NCBI GenBank assembly: GCA_002747735.1
Contig: PDQE01000058.1
Location: 1 to 17,101, forward strand
Reading direction: 5' to 3'
DNA: 17,101 nt
From: Flavobacteriales bacterium
GTDB taxonomy: Bacteria > Bacteroidota > Bacteroidia > Flavobacteriales > Flavobacteriaceae
The stretch's first letter is position 1; each line of letters starts with the position of its first letter. Positions 1 to 6,757 of this stretch are shown in pieces. The notes under the pieces were generated by a model. The model ran no database searches. It saw nothing but the letters and a program-made list of their open reading frames with translations, and was not told the DNA's origin. Made by a program: the position numbers and the translations under genes.

Positions 1-174
1 TTACATCCTTACCGATTTGTTCTGGACGGCGTAAAATCTCCCTATGACTTGATGAATTCTATAGTTGCAGATTACGGCGAGGCCAGCAATGGATGGACTG
101 CCGATGAAGCGAAAGGATTTATTAAAATAATGAGTACTCAGGGAAAAATTTATCATCAAATTCATAAACCGTAA
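1..174 (+). CDS. argG: Argininosuccinate synthase, C-terminal end (partial)
   Basis: Frame 1 is open from the first base to a TAA at 172-174 and gives 57 residues beginning LHPYRFVLDG and ending KIYHQIHKP. The LHPYRF segment, the SPYDLM segment and the GWTADEAKGFIKI segment match the C-terminal tail I recognise in Bacteroidota argininosuccinate synthases, which join citrulline and aspartate using ATP in the cytoplasm. The 5' part lies outside the window. The stop shares its last A with the argC start (TAATG), so the two genes are probably translationally coupled and belong to one operon. Only the C-terminal tail is visible, without the ATP-binding or citrulline-binding motifs. The assignment therefore rests on tail similarity plus the arg operon context. 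Confidence 0.83.
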   Translation, partial: LHPYRFVLDGVKSPYDLMNSIVADYGEASNGWTADEAKGFIKIMSTQGKIYHQIHKP

Positions 175-1151
175 TGAAAAAAGTAGGTATCATAGGTGGA
201 GCAGGCTACACAGCAGGTGAACTAATCAGGATTTTATTGCATCACAATAGGGTAGCAATTGATTTTGTATATAGTACATCCAATGCCGGGAATCCTTTTG
301 CATCGGTTCACGGTGATTTGTTGGGCAGTACAGATCAGAAATTTACACACGAAATCAACCCTGATGTAGATGTGGTTTTTTTATGTCTGGGGCACGGTAA
401 TTCTAAATCTTTTCTAACGCAATACCAATTTTCTGAAAGTACTAAAATTATTGACTTAAGTAATGATTTTAGACTGAAAAATGACAATACATTTCAGGGT
501 AAGAAATTTGTATATGGCTTGGAAGAACTGAATAAAGAAGGAATTAAAAAGTCCCGGTTTATTGCAAATCCGGGCTGCTTTGCCACAGCTATAGAATTGG
601 CATTATTACCTTTAGCCAAGAACAATTTGTTAAAAAATGATGTTCATATCAATGCGGTAACGGGAGCTACCGGAGCAGGTACAACGCTTTCTGCCACTAC
701 CCATTTTACATGGCGTGATAATAATTTTTCGTATTATAAGCCTTTTACGCATCAGCATTTGGAAGAGATTACTGAAAGTTTGATGCAATTGCAACCCGAT
801 TTCTCGAAAAAATTATATTTTATGCCTAATAGAGGCAATTTTAGCCGAGGCATTTTTGCGACTGCCTATACAAATTTTGAAGGAAAATTGGAAGATGCTA
901 AAAAATTGTATCAGGATTTTTATGACAATGCCGTTTTTACACATATAAGTGATAAGCCCCTGCATCTAAAACAAGTAGTTAATACCAATAAATGTCTGTT
1001 GCATTTGCATAAGTACGAAAATAAGTTGCTAATTACCAGTATTATAGATAATTTATTAAAAGGGGCATCCGGGCAGGCAGTGCATAACATGAATTTAATG
1101 TTCGGTTTTGATGAAAGAGAAGGATTGAAATTAAAAGGAACGTATTTTTAA
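174..1151 (+). CDS. argC: N-acyl-gamma-glutamyl-phosphate reductase
   Basis: This protein of 325 aa catalyses the NADPH-dependent reduction of N-acylglutamyl phosphate to the semialdehyde, the third step towards ornithine. The N terminus has the dinucleotide-binding GGAGYTAGE motif (residues 8-16). The catalytic cysteine is C135 in the diagnostic ANPGCFATA signature. The FTHQHLEEI segment (191-199) corresponds to the family's His-containing active-site motif. Length is normal for the short bacterial form. The ATG overlaps the argG stop, which fixes the start. The acyl group is probably succinyl and not acetyl, judging from the transcarbamylase later in the operon; nothing in ArgC alone shows this. 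A gap of 364 nt follows before proC. Confidence 0.96.
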   Translation: MKKVGIIGGAGYTAGELIRILLHHNRVAIDFVYSTSNAGNPFASVHGDLLGSTDQKFTHEINPDVDVVFLCLGHGNSKSFLTQYQFSESTKIIDLSNDFRLKNDNTFQGKKFVYGLEELNKEGIKKSRFIANPGCFATAIELALLPLAKNNLLKNDVHINAVTGATGAGTTLSATTHFTWRDNNFSYYKPFTHQHLEEITESLMQLQPDFSKKLYFMPNRGNFSRGIFATAYTNFEGKLEDAKKLYQDFYDNAVFTHISDKPLHLKQVVNTNKCLLHLHKYENKLLITSIIDNLLKGASGQAVHNMNLMFGFDEREGLKLKGTYF

Positions 1152-1515
1152 AAGGAGATATTTTATTTTAGATAGAGGTGTTTTTTTATCTATGTTAAAA
1201 TTTTTCATCTTGTTTTACGACATTAGCTTTGGTGATTATTGTCCGTTTTACAATTGCTGAAGCCAAAAGCAAACACAGTAAAGTTTTGCAACCTTGCTCT
1301 TCAGCGGTTACGTAAAGGTGGTGCGTGTGGATAGAAGATAATAGCTTGCGGTTTAGGGTTTTGAGTTTCAAACCGCAATTAATCAAATACCGAATTGAAA
1401 TATTAAGTTCACCTGCAGGTATAAAGGCATGAGAATTGAAACCCTACCTCCCTTTTATTTTGGAAAGGGTTGGATATAGTAACGATAACACAATTAAATA
1501 TATTAACAACTAAAA
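1152..1515. other. Long argC-proC intergenic region, no convincing gene
   Basis: This 364-nt spacer is unusually long for an operon whose neighbouring junctions overlap. I see no protein gene that I believe. A 63-codon open frame on the minus strand (1195-1386) has no family resemblance and no start signal. The region holds a weak stem near the argC end (tagata 1169-1174 with tatcta 1187-1192, followed by AT-rich sequence), a strong 9-bp inverted repeat at 1346-1378, and a 10-bp palindrome acctgcaggt at 1411-1420. Its function could be mRNA processing or stability, an internal terminator or attenuator, or simply remnants of an inserted element. Confidence 0.6.
1346..1378 (+). repeat. Perfect 9-bp inverted repeat (hairpin) between argC and proC
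   Basis: The arms ttgcggttt (1346-1354) and aaaccgcaa (1370-1378) are exact reverse complements around a 15-nt loop, so transcribed RNA could form a stem of nine pairs. There is no U-run directly after it, so it is not a standard Rho-independent terminator. It may be a processing or stability stem within the arg transcript, but that is inference. Confidence 0.6.
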
Positions 1516-2307
1516 ATGAAAATTGCAATAATAGGAACCGGAAATTTAGGCTTGTCCATAGCTAAAGGACTCATTGTAAACAATGCCTATACACAATTGT
1601 ATTTAACCAAAAGAAAAATTGCCGGCATTGCTGATTACGCAGACTACGACAATGTTTATGTAACATCTGATAATAAAAAAGCAGTACAGGAATCGGATAT
1701 ACTCATCTTTGCGGTACAGCCTACACAGTTTAAACGGATATTAGATGCAATAAAAGATTTGCTTACAGAAAAACACGTTCTTATTTCAACGATTACCGGT
1801 TTTAAAATAGAAACTATGGAAGCTATTGTAGGTGAGGATAGATTTATCATTCGTTCCATGCCTAACACAGCTATATCTGTTGGGAAATCAGTTACTTGCA
1901 TTTGTTCTAATGAGGCTGGAAAAAAACGGATAGACATAGCTTCGGCTATTTTTAACCGGTTGGGAACTACCATTGAAATAGGAGAACAGCACATGCAGGC
2001 GGCTACGGTAATCTGTGCAAGTGGTATCGCCTTTTGGATGCGGCTGATACGAGCCACAACTCAGGGGGCAATACAGTTGGGTTTTGAAGCGGATATTGCT
2101 CAGGAAATGGCGATGCAAACCTGCCTCGGTGCAGCCAGTTTATTAGTAGAATCAGGCAATCATCCCGAAGAAGAGATAGACAAAGTTACTACACCACGAG
2201 GTTGTACCATAGAAGGGCTGAATGAAATGGAACACAGCGGCTTGAGTTCTTCTTTGATTAAAGGAATAGTAACATCATTTAATAAGATAAATAAAATTTC
2301 GAGTTAA
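1516..2307 (+). CDS. proC: Pyrroline-5-carboxylate reductase
   Basis: This 263-aa cytoplasmic enzyme reduces pyrroline-5-carboxylate to proline with NAD(P)H. The Rossmann motif GTGNLG sits at residues 7-12, followed by the conserved AVQPTQF (66-72) and RSMPNTAISVG (113-123) segments. The C-terminal P5CR signature is present in a variant form, VTTPRGCTIEGLNEME (224-239). The more common form has GGT where this one has RGC. I recall similar Lys/Arg-Gly-Cys variants in flavobacterial ProC, so I do not read it as damage. The gene sits between argC and argD with spacers of 364 and 222 nt. This arrangement is known in flavobacterial arg operons and places proline synthesis under the same transcript as arginine. 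The ATG follows an A-rich leader without a clear Shine-Dalgarno sequence. Confidence 0.94.
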   Translation: MKIAIIGTGNLGLSIAKGLIVNNAYTQLYLTKRKIAGIADYADYDNVYVTSDNKKAVQESDILIFAVQPTQFKRILDAIKDLLTEKHVLISTITGFKIETMEAIVGEDRFIIRSMPNTAISVGKSVTCICSNEAGKKRIDIASAIFNRLGTTIEIGEQHMQAATVICASGIAFWMRLIRATTQGAIQLGFEADIAQEMAMQTCLGAASLLVESGNHPEEEIDKVTTPRGCTIEGLNEMEHSGLSSSLIKGIVTSFNKINKISS

Positions 2308-2343
2308 CCTGTAAGATATAGTTGCCTTTTAGATTTAGAAATT

Positions 2344-2492
2344 ATCCTGACTTTTTCTATTTCCTAAAAGATAGCCCAAATTTGTTCATATTTCGTTACT
2401 TTTTTTACTTGTAGCCACGGCTATGACTTTCAAAAAGTGCCTCATCTGAATAAATATTATCTCATTTTTGGTTAAAAATAAAAAGTCAGGAT
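2344..2492. repeat. Imperfect ~150-bp nested palindrome between proC and argD
   Basis: The outer arms atcctgacttttt (2344-2356) and aaaaagtcaggat (2480-2492) are exact 13-bp reverse complements. The middle is also symmetrical about the same centre (about 2418): tagcc (2412-2416) pairs with ggcta (2419-2423), actttttt-type sequence at 2398-2404 pairs with aaaaagt (2432-2438), and atttgttca (2380-2388) pairs with tgaataaat (2447-2455) through one G-U wobble. The whole block could fold as one long hairpin in RNA, or be a small MITE-like inverted-repeat element. I see no clear target-site duplication at its ends. Confidence 0.6.
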
Positions 2493-2529
2493 GAGTCCTT
2501 AAAAGAAAGAAATCAACAAAACAAAAACC

Positions 2530-3684
2530 ATGAATTTATTTAATGTTTATCCTTTGTACGAGGTCTGTCCGGTAAAAGCTGAAGATGTTTGGGTATGGGA
2601 TGATAAGGGCAATACATATCTTGATTTTTACGGAGGCCACGGCGTTATTTCCATTGGTCATAGCCATCCAAAATATGTATCTGCACTTTATAATCAACTT
2701 AAAAAAATAGGATTTTATTCTAATGCTGTAGAAAACCCCATTCAAGAGGCTTTGGCAGGAAAACTCACCCAATTATCCGGTTATCCTGATTACAATTTAT
2801 TTCTCTGTAATTCCGGGGCCGAAGCCAATGAAAATGCCTTAAAACTGGCTTCTTTTTACAACGGTAAAAAAAGAGTACTTGCTTTTAAAAATTCTTTTCA
2901 CGGTCGAACCTCGGGTGCCGTTTCCGTAACGGATAACCCAAAGATAAAAGCTCCTGTAAACCAATGTAATCCTGTTACTTTTTTGCCTTTAAACGATAGT
3001 GGAATGCTGGTTGAGGAATTACAAAAAGGTGATGTTAGTGCGATAATTATTGAGGGTATTCAAGGTGTAGGTGGACTGGATGAAGGTGGTTCTCAATTCT
3101 TTCGTGATGTAAGGCAACTCACGCAAGAACACGGTGCAATCTTGATTTTGGATGAAATTCAATCGGGTTATGGGCGAAGCGGTAAGTTCTTTGCACATCA
3201 ATATCATAATATTCAACCGGATATTATTACTGTGGCCAAAGGTATGGGCAATGGTTTCCCGATAGGCGGTGTTCTAATTAGCCCAATGTTTAAGGCTGTT
3301 TACGGTATGCTGGGAACTACTTTTGGAGGCAACCATTTGGCTTGTGTAGCAGGTTTGTCCGTTTTAGAGGTTTTAGAAGACGAAAAATTAATTGAGCAGG
3401 TAAACAAAATATCAGATTATTTTATAGAAAAAGCTAAAAAAATTACTCAGGTAAAACGCATAAAAGGCAGGGGTTTGATGCTAGGGCTAGAATTTGATTT
3501 TGAAATATCAGAACTGAGAAAAAGTTTGATTTACAAACATCATATTTTTACAGGAGGGGCAAATAATAAAAAATTATTGCGGATTTTACCACCATTAACG
3601 GTAAAGAAAGAACATGTTGATATATTTTTTAAGGCATTAAAGGATTCGTTAGCCGGTTCCCCTTTTAACCATGTTTCACTTTAA
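2530..3684 (+). CDS. argD: N-acylornithine aminotransferase (class III, PLP)
   Basis: This 384-aa PLP enzyme transaminates N-acylglutamate semialdehyde with glutamate to N-acylornithine. Family landmarks are visible in order: the phosphate-binding NSGAEANE (94-101), FHGRT (123-127), the cofactor-contacting LDEIQSGYGRSG (207-218) and the Schiff-base lysine K237 in ITVAKGMGNGFPIGG. The GTTFGGNHLACVAGL segment follows. Length is typical of ArgD. Class III aminotransferases of this type also include ornithine delta-aminotransferase. The operon position, the short length and the acyl-type transcarbamylase next door favour ArgD, with N-succinylornithine as the likely product. Side activity on free ornithine, which would feed P5C to the neighbouring ProC, is conceivable but only speculation. 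Confidence 0.93.
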   Translation: MNLFNVYPLYEVCPVKAEDVWVWDDKGNTYLDFYGGHGVISIGHSHPKYVSALYNQLKKIGFYSNAVENPIQEALAGKLTQLSGYPDYNLFLCNSGAEANENALKLASFYNGKKRVLAFKNSFHGRTSGAVSVTDNPKIKAPVNQCNPVTFLPLNDSGMLVEELQKGDVSAIIIEGIQGVGGLDEGGSQFFRDVRQLTQEHGAILILDEIQSGYGRSGKFFAHQYHNIQPDIITVAKGMGNGFPIGGVLISPMFKAVYGMLGTTFGGNHLACVAGLSVLEVLEDEKLIEQVNKISDYFIEKAKKITQVKRIKGRGLMLGLEFDFEISELRKSLIYKHHIFTGGANNKKLLRILPPLTVKKEHVDIFFKALKDSLAGSPFNHVSL

Positions 3685-3757
3685 TATTAGAAAAGATGGG
3701 TTCATTAATAAATTTTAAAAATCTCTTCATAAAAGATACTATTTAAAAACTTTAATG

Positions 3758-3786
3758 TGAGAACGGAGTGGTTGCACACGTTCTCA
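3758..3786 (+). promoter_or_regulatory. Stem-loop in the leader of argF'
   Basis: The arms tgagaacg (3758-3765) and cgttctca (3779-3786) pair perfectly. Within the loop gtg (3768-3770) can pair with cac (3775-3777) around gttg. The stem is followed by an attttataatt stretch. It lies in the 149-nt argD-argF' spacer, 48 nt before the GTG start. It could act as a weak terminator or attenuator, or as a processing or stability stem that lowers expression of the distal genes. The structure is seen; the function is inferred. Confidence 0.5.
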
Positions 3787-3833
3787 ATTTTATAATTAAT
3801 TTATAATCAATGTAATTACTAAAATTTAAACGT

Positions 3834-4778
3834 GTGAAAAAATATACCTCTATATCAGACATTACGTCGCTTTCATCTTTGGTTGAAGAAGCTATCGAAT
3901 TAAAAAAGAAGCCCTTTGCCTTTGAAAATTTAGGCAGGCGAAAAACTCTGGTATTGCTGTTTTTTAATTCCAGTTTGCGAACCAGATTAAGTACCCAGAA
4001 AGCAGCCCGACATTTAGGTATGGATGTTATGGTTATGAATGTTTCCAATGACGGTTGGGCACTGGAATTTGAAGATGGTACAATAATGAACCAAACGTCA
4101 TCAGAGCATATAAAAGAAGCTGCTAAAGTGATTTCACAATATGCAGATATTATTGCTGTTAGGGCTTTTGCCAACTTAAAAAATAAAACGGAAGATTACA
4201 GTGAAAAGGTGATAAATTCTTTTGTAAAATACGCCACGGTACCGGTTGTGAGCCTTGAAAGTGCTACCGGCCACCCGTTGCAAGCTTTGGCAGATGCTAT
4301 TACTATAAAAGAGCACCAGAAAAATACAAAACCTAAGGTGGTGTTAACCTGGGCACCACACCCAAAATCACTCCCGCAGGCGGTAGCTAACTCTTTTGTT
4401 GAAATAATGCAAATTGATGAAGTTGAGTTGGTAATTACACATCCGAAAGGATATGAATTGGATAAGAATATTGTAAAAAACACAAAGGTGGAATACAACC
4501 GGGAGGCTGCTTTTAAAAATGCTGATTTTATCTATGCAAAAAACTGGAGTGCAGTTACCAAATATGGAAAAGTGCTTCTAAAAGATAATAATTGGATGGT
4601 AACGGAACAAAAAATGAAACTAACCAACCGTGCAAAATTTATGCACTGTTTGCCGGTACGACGTAATGTTGTGGTGGAAGATGCGGTTTTGGACAGCAAA
4701 AATTCATTGGTAATTGAACAGGCTAATAATAGAATCTATGCAACTCAGGTTGTATTAAAAAAATTATTGAAAAGTTGA
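3834..4778 (+). CDS. argF': N-acylornithine carbamoyltransferase, probably N-succinyl type
   Basis: This 314-aa enzyme transfers a carbamoyl group from carbamoyl phosphate to the delta amine of N-acylornithine, giving N-acylcitrulline. The carbamoyl-phosphate motif is SSLRTRLST (46-54); HPLQ (147-150), the proline loop in TWAPHPKSLPQAVANSF (172-188) and HCLPVRRN (271-278) follow. Overall it resembles Bacteroides fragilis N-succinylornithine transcarbamylase, which begins MKKFT as this one begins MKKYT. The residue equivalent to B. fragilis Pro90 and Xanthomonas Glu92 is Ser90 (codon 4101-4103). Published mutagenesis showed that E92S converts the acetyl enzyme to a succinyl enzyme, so succinyl specificity is predicted. 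The start is a GTG. It is supported by alignment with the B. fragilis N terminus and by the absence of an in-frame ATG nearby. Confidence 0.92.
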   Translation: MKKYTSISDITSLSSLVEEAIELKKKPFAFENLGRRKTLVLLFFNSSLRTRLSTQKAARHLGMDVMVMNVSNDGWALEFEDGTIMNQTSSEHIKEAAKVISQYADIIAVRAFANLKNKTEDYSEKVINSFVKYATVPVVSLESATGHPLQALADAITIKEHQKNTKPKVVLTWAPHPKSLPQAVANSFVEIMQIDEVELVITHPKGYELDKNIVKNTKVEYNREAAFKNADFIYAKNWSAVTKYGKVLLKDNNWMVTEQKMKLTNRAKFMHCLPVRRNVVVEDAVLDSKNSLVIEQANNRIYATQVVLKKLLKS

Positions 4779-4780
4779 CC

Positions 4781-4803
4781 TGCAAGATTTTCAATACCTT
4801 GCA
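4781..4803 (+). repeat. Short hairpin repeat just after argF'
   Basis: The arms tgcaag (4781-4786) and cttgca (4798-4803) pair around an 11-nt loop that includes a T-run, starting three bases after the argF' stop. Its left half, gttgacctgcaagat (4774-4788), is nearly repeated after the proC stop as gttaacctgtaagat (2303-2317), 13 of 15 bases identical. The arms resemble an intergenic stem-loop repeat I recall from flavobacterial genomes; that recollection is unverified. A following U-run is lacking, so termination would be weak at most. Confidence 0.45.
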
Positions 4804-4853
4804 AATTTGATTCCGATTACCGGCTAAGTTATACAATGGTCAAAATTTAATTT

Positions 4854-5633
4854 ATGAAACAGAAACTAAACATTCTAAAAATTGGCGGAAATGTAATTGA
4901 CAATGATAATGTATTGTATTCTTTCTTGTTGGATTTTGCCAAATTAGACGGATTAAAAATATTGGTTCACGGTGGTGGTAAAAAAGCTACCGAGTTGGCG
5001 AAAAAACTAAATTTAGAAACTAAAATGGTAGGCGGAAGACGTGTTACAGATGCTGCCAATTTAGAAGTGGTAACCATGGTATATGCCGGTTTACTTAATA
5101 AAAATATAGTGGCACAATTGCAAAAAAACGGCTGTAATGCCATAGGGTTGTCCGGAGCAGATGGCAATAGTATAAAAGCCCATAAACGAATTGTAAAAGA
5201 TATTGATTACGGTTTTGCCGGAGATGTTGATGCCGTAAATGTAAATGTAATTGCAGCATTCTTAAATCAGAATTTAACACCTGTTTTTTGTGCCGTAACA
5301 CATGATAAAAAGGGACAGTTGCTCAATACTAATGCAGATACCATTGCGTCAGAGATAGCGTCGGCATTAGTTAATGTTTACAAAGTTAACCTTACTTATA
5401 TTTTTGAAAAAAGCGGTGTTCTAAAAGATGTATCGGATGAAAATTCAGTCATAGAGCTAATAAACTCTAATTCTTATGAATCTTTAAAAAAAGATGGCCT
5501 TATTGCTGATGGTATGCTGCCAAAATTGGAAAACTGCTTTTATGCTTTAAACAAAGGGGTAGAGGAAATTCATATTGCAAACCCATCAATCATAGCAGAT
5601 AAAAATGTAGTACATACAAAATTAATTTTATGA
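4854..5633 (+). CDS. argB: N-acylglutamate kinase
   Basis: This 259-aa amino-acid kinase family enzyme phosphorylates the gamma-carboxyl of N-acylglutamate with ATP, the second step of the pathway. Visible landmarks include the lysine of ILKIGGN (K9), the glycine loop VHGGGKKAT (38-46), R63 in GGRRVTD, the LLNTNADTIA segment (157-166) holding the substrate Asn and catalytic Asp162, and the GMLPKLE segment (220-226) with the second catalytic lysine. The protein starts directly on the first beta strand and is about as long as the E. coli enzyme. It therefore lacks the extra N-terminal helix that arginine-inhibited kinases use to form ring hexamers, and feedback control by arginine at this step looks unlikely. 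The stop overlaps the argE start (ATGA). N-succinylglutamate is the probable substrate. Confidence 0.94.
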   Translation: MKQKLNILKIGGNVIDNDNVLYSFLLDFAKLDGLKILVHGGGKKATELAKKLNLETKMVGGRRVTDAANLEVVTMVYAGLLNKNIVAQLQKNGCNAIGLSGADGNSIKAHKRIVKDIDYGFAGDVDAVNVNVIAAFLNQNLTPVFCAVTHDKKGQLLNTNADTIASEIASALVNVYKVNLTYIFEKSGVLKDVSDENSVIELINSNSYESLKKDGLIADGMLPKLENCFYALNKGVEEIHIANPSIIADKNVVHTKLIL

Positions 5634-6691
5634 TAGAAGAACTGACCAAAGAATCCATAACATTGTTGCAAAAGCTAATTGGTACTCCGTCTTTTTCGGG
5701 AGAGGAAGCAGAAACCGCCCTGTTAATTGCCGATTGGTTTATAGCATACGACATAAAATTTAAACGAAGTAATCATAATATTTATGCTTTTAACAAATAT
5801 TTTGACAAAAGTAAACCTACTATTTTATTGAATTCACATCACGATACGGTTAAACCAAACGCTGCTTATACCAGAGACCCGTTTAAATCGGAAATTATCA
5901 ATGGTAAACTATATGGCCTTGGAAGTAATGATGCCGGCGGCTCTTTGGTATCGCTATTGGCATTATTTACCTATTTCTATAATTATAAAGACTTAAAATA
6001 TAATTTGATTATGGTGGCATCGGCAGAGGAGGAAAATTCCGGACAAAATGGATTGAATAGTGTTTTGCCGCTTTTGCTAAAAATAGATGTAGCCATTGTA
6101 GGAGAACCTACTTTAATGAATCTGGCCATAGCCGAAAAAGGCCTGTTGGTACTGGATTGTATAGCTCACGGAAAAGCCGGGCATGCTGCTCATGGCTTGG
6201 GAGACAATTCTATTTACAAAGCCATGGAAGCTATTGATTGGTTTCGGAATTATGAGTTTCCAAAAGTGTCGGATACTTTGGGAAAAGTTAAAATGACAGT
6301 AACCCGGATTGAAGCCGGTAAACAGCATAACGTTATTCCGGCTCAATGCCGTTTTGTGGTAGATGTTAGAATAACCGATGCGTATAGTAATCAGGAAGTA
6401 TTGGAAATAGTAAAGCAAAATGTAAAAGTAGAAGTAAAAGAGCGGTCGTTGCGATTAAATTCCTCATCCATACCCAAAAAACATCCTTTGGTATTGGCAG
6501 GAATAGGATTGGGAAGGGAAACCTATGGTTCACCTACATTGTCAGATCAGGCTGTATTAACCTGCCCGTCTTTAAAATTGGGGCCGGGCGACTCATTACG
6601 TTCGCATACGGCTGATGAATTTATTTATGTTAAAGAAATTAAAGAAGGAATACAATTATATGTAGATTTGTTGAGCCGTGTAATCGTATAA
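5630..6691 (+). CDS. argE: M20 deacylase, probably N-succinylcitrulline desuccinylase
   Basis: This 353-aa metallohydrolase of the M20/ArgE/DapE family removes the N-acyl group; in pathways with an N-acylornithine transcarbamylase the substrate is N-acylcitrulline. Metal and catalytic residues are visible: H70 and D72 in NSHHDTV, bridging D101 in GSNDAGG, the Glu pair in SAEEENSG (131-138), the Glu of VGEPT (157-161) and a C-terminal His in RSHTADEF. A dimerisation lid domain occupies about residues 165-280. The ATG lies inside the argB stop (ATGA), which argues for translational coupling. DapE has the same architecture, so the arginine role comes from context. The choice between citrulline and ornithine, and between succinyl and acetyl, is inferred from the transcarbamylase. 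Confidence 0.9.
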   Translation: MIEELTKESITLLQKLIGTPSFSGEEAETALLIADWFIAYDIKFKRSNHNIYAFNKYFDKSKPTILLNSHHDTVKPNAAYTRDPFKSEIINGKLYGLGSNDAGGSLVSLLALFTYFYNYKDLKYNLIMVASAEEENSGQNGLNSVLPLLLKIDVAIVGEPTLMNLAIAEKGLLVLDCIAHGKAGHAAHGLGDNSIYKAMEAIDWFRNYEFPKVSDTLGKVKMTVTRIEAGKQHNVIPAQCRFVVDVRITDAYSNQEVLEIVKQNVKVEVKERSLRLNSSSIPKKHPLVLAGIGLGRETYGSPTLSDQAVLTCPSLKLGPGDSLRSHTADEFIYVKEIKEGIQLYVDLLSRVIV

Positions 6692-6695
6692 TCGG

Positions 6696-6723
6696 TTTAT
6701 AAAAAAACAATTCAATATATTTG
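6696..6723 (+). promoter_or_regulatory. Possible internal promoter before argH
   Basis: TATATTTG at 6716-6723 fits the Bacteroidota -7 consensus TAnnTTTG. The upstream element is weak: TTTA at 6696-6699 in place of TTTG, with a 16-nt spacer. The predicted transcript would start about 28 nt before the argH ATG. AT-rich sequence makes chance matches common. Confidence 0.25.
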
Positions 6724-6757
6724 ATAAGCAAATCAACAGTTAAACAATTAAAAATTT

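Noticed and set aside
1224..1231. TAGCTTTG, a match to the -7 promoter consensus, ahead of proC
   Set aside because: The nearest TTG is only 11 nt upstream, and the site lies nearly 300 nt from the proC start. A chance match is likely in AT-rich sequence.
1195..1386. 63-codon minus-strand open frame in the argC-proC gap
   Set aside because: It has no recognisable family, domain or start signal and runs against the operon. It overlaps the hairpin at 1346-1378, so it is more likely chance.
1441..1480. Pyrimidine/purine-rich block with aaccct and agggtt arms before proC
   Set aside because: The pairing is interrupted and no U-run follows. It is not strong enough to call a terminator or attenuator.
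1656..2057. 133-codon minus-strand open frame inside proC
   Set aside because: It is antisense to a clearly conserved gene and has no family resemblance. Long antisense frames are common opposite real genes.
3752..4174. 140-codon minus-strand open frame over the start of argF'
   Set aside because: It is antisense to conserved argF' coding sequence and has no recognisable domain.
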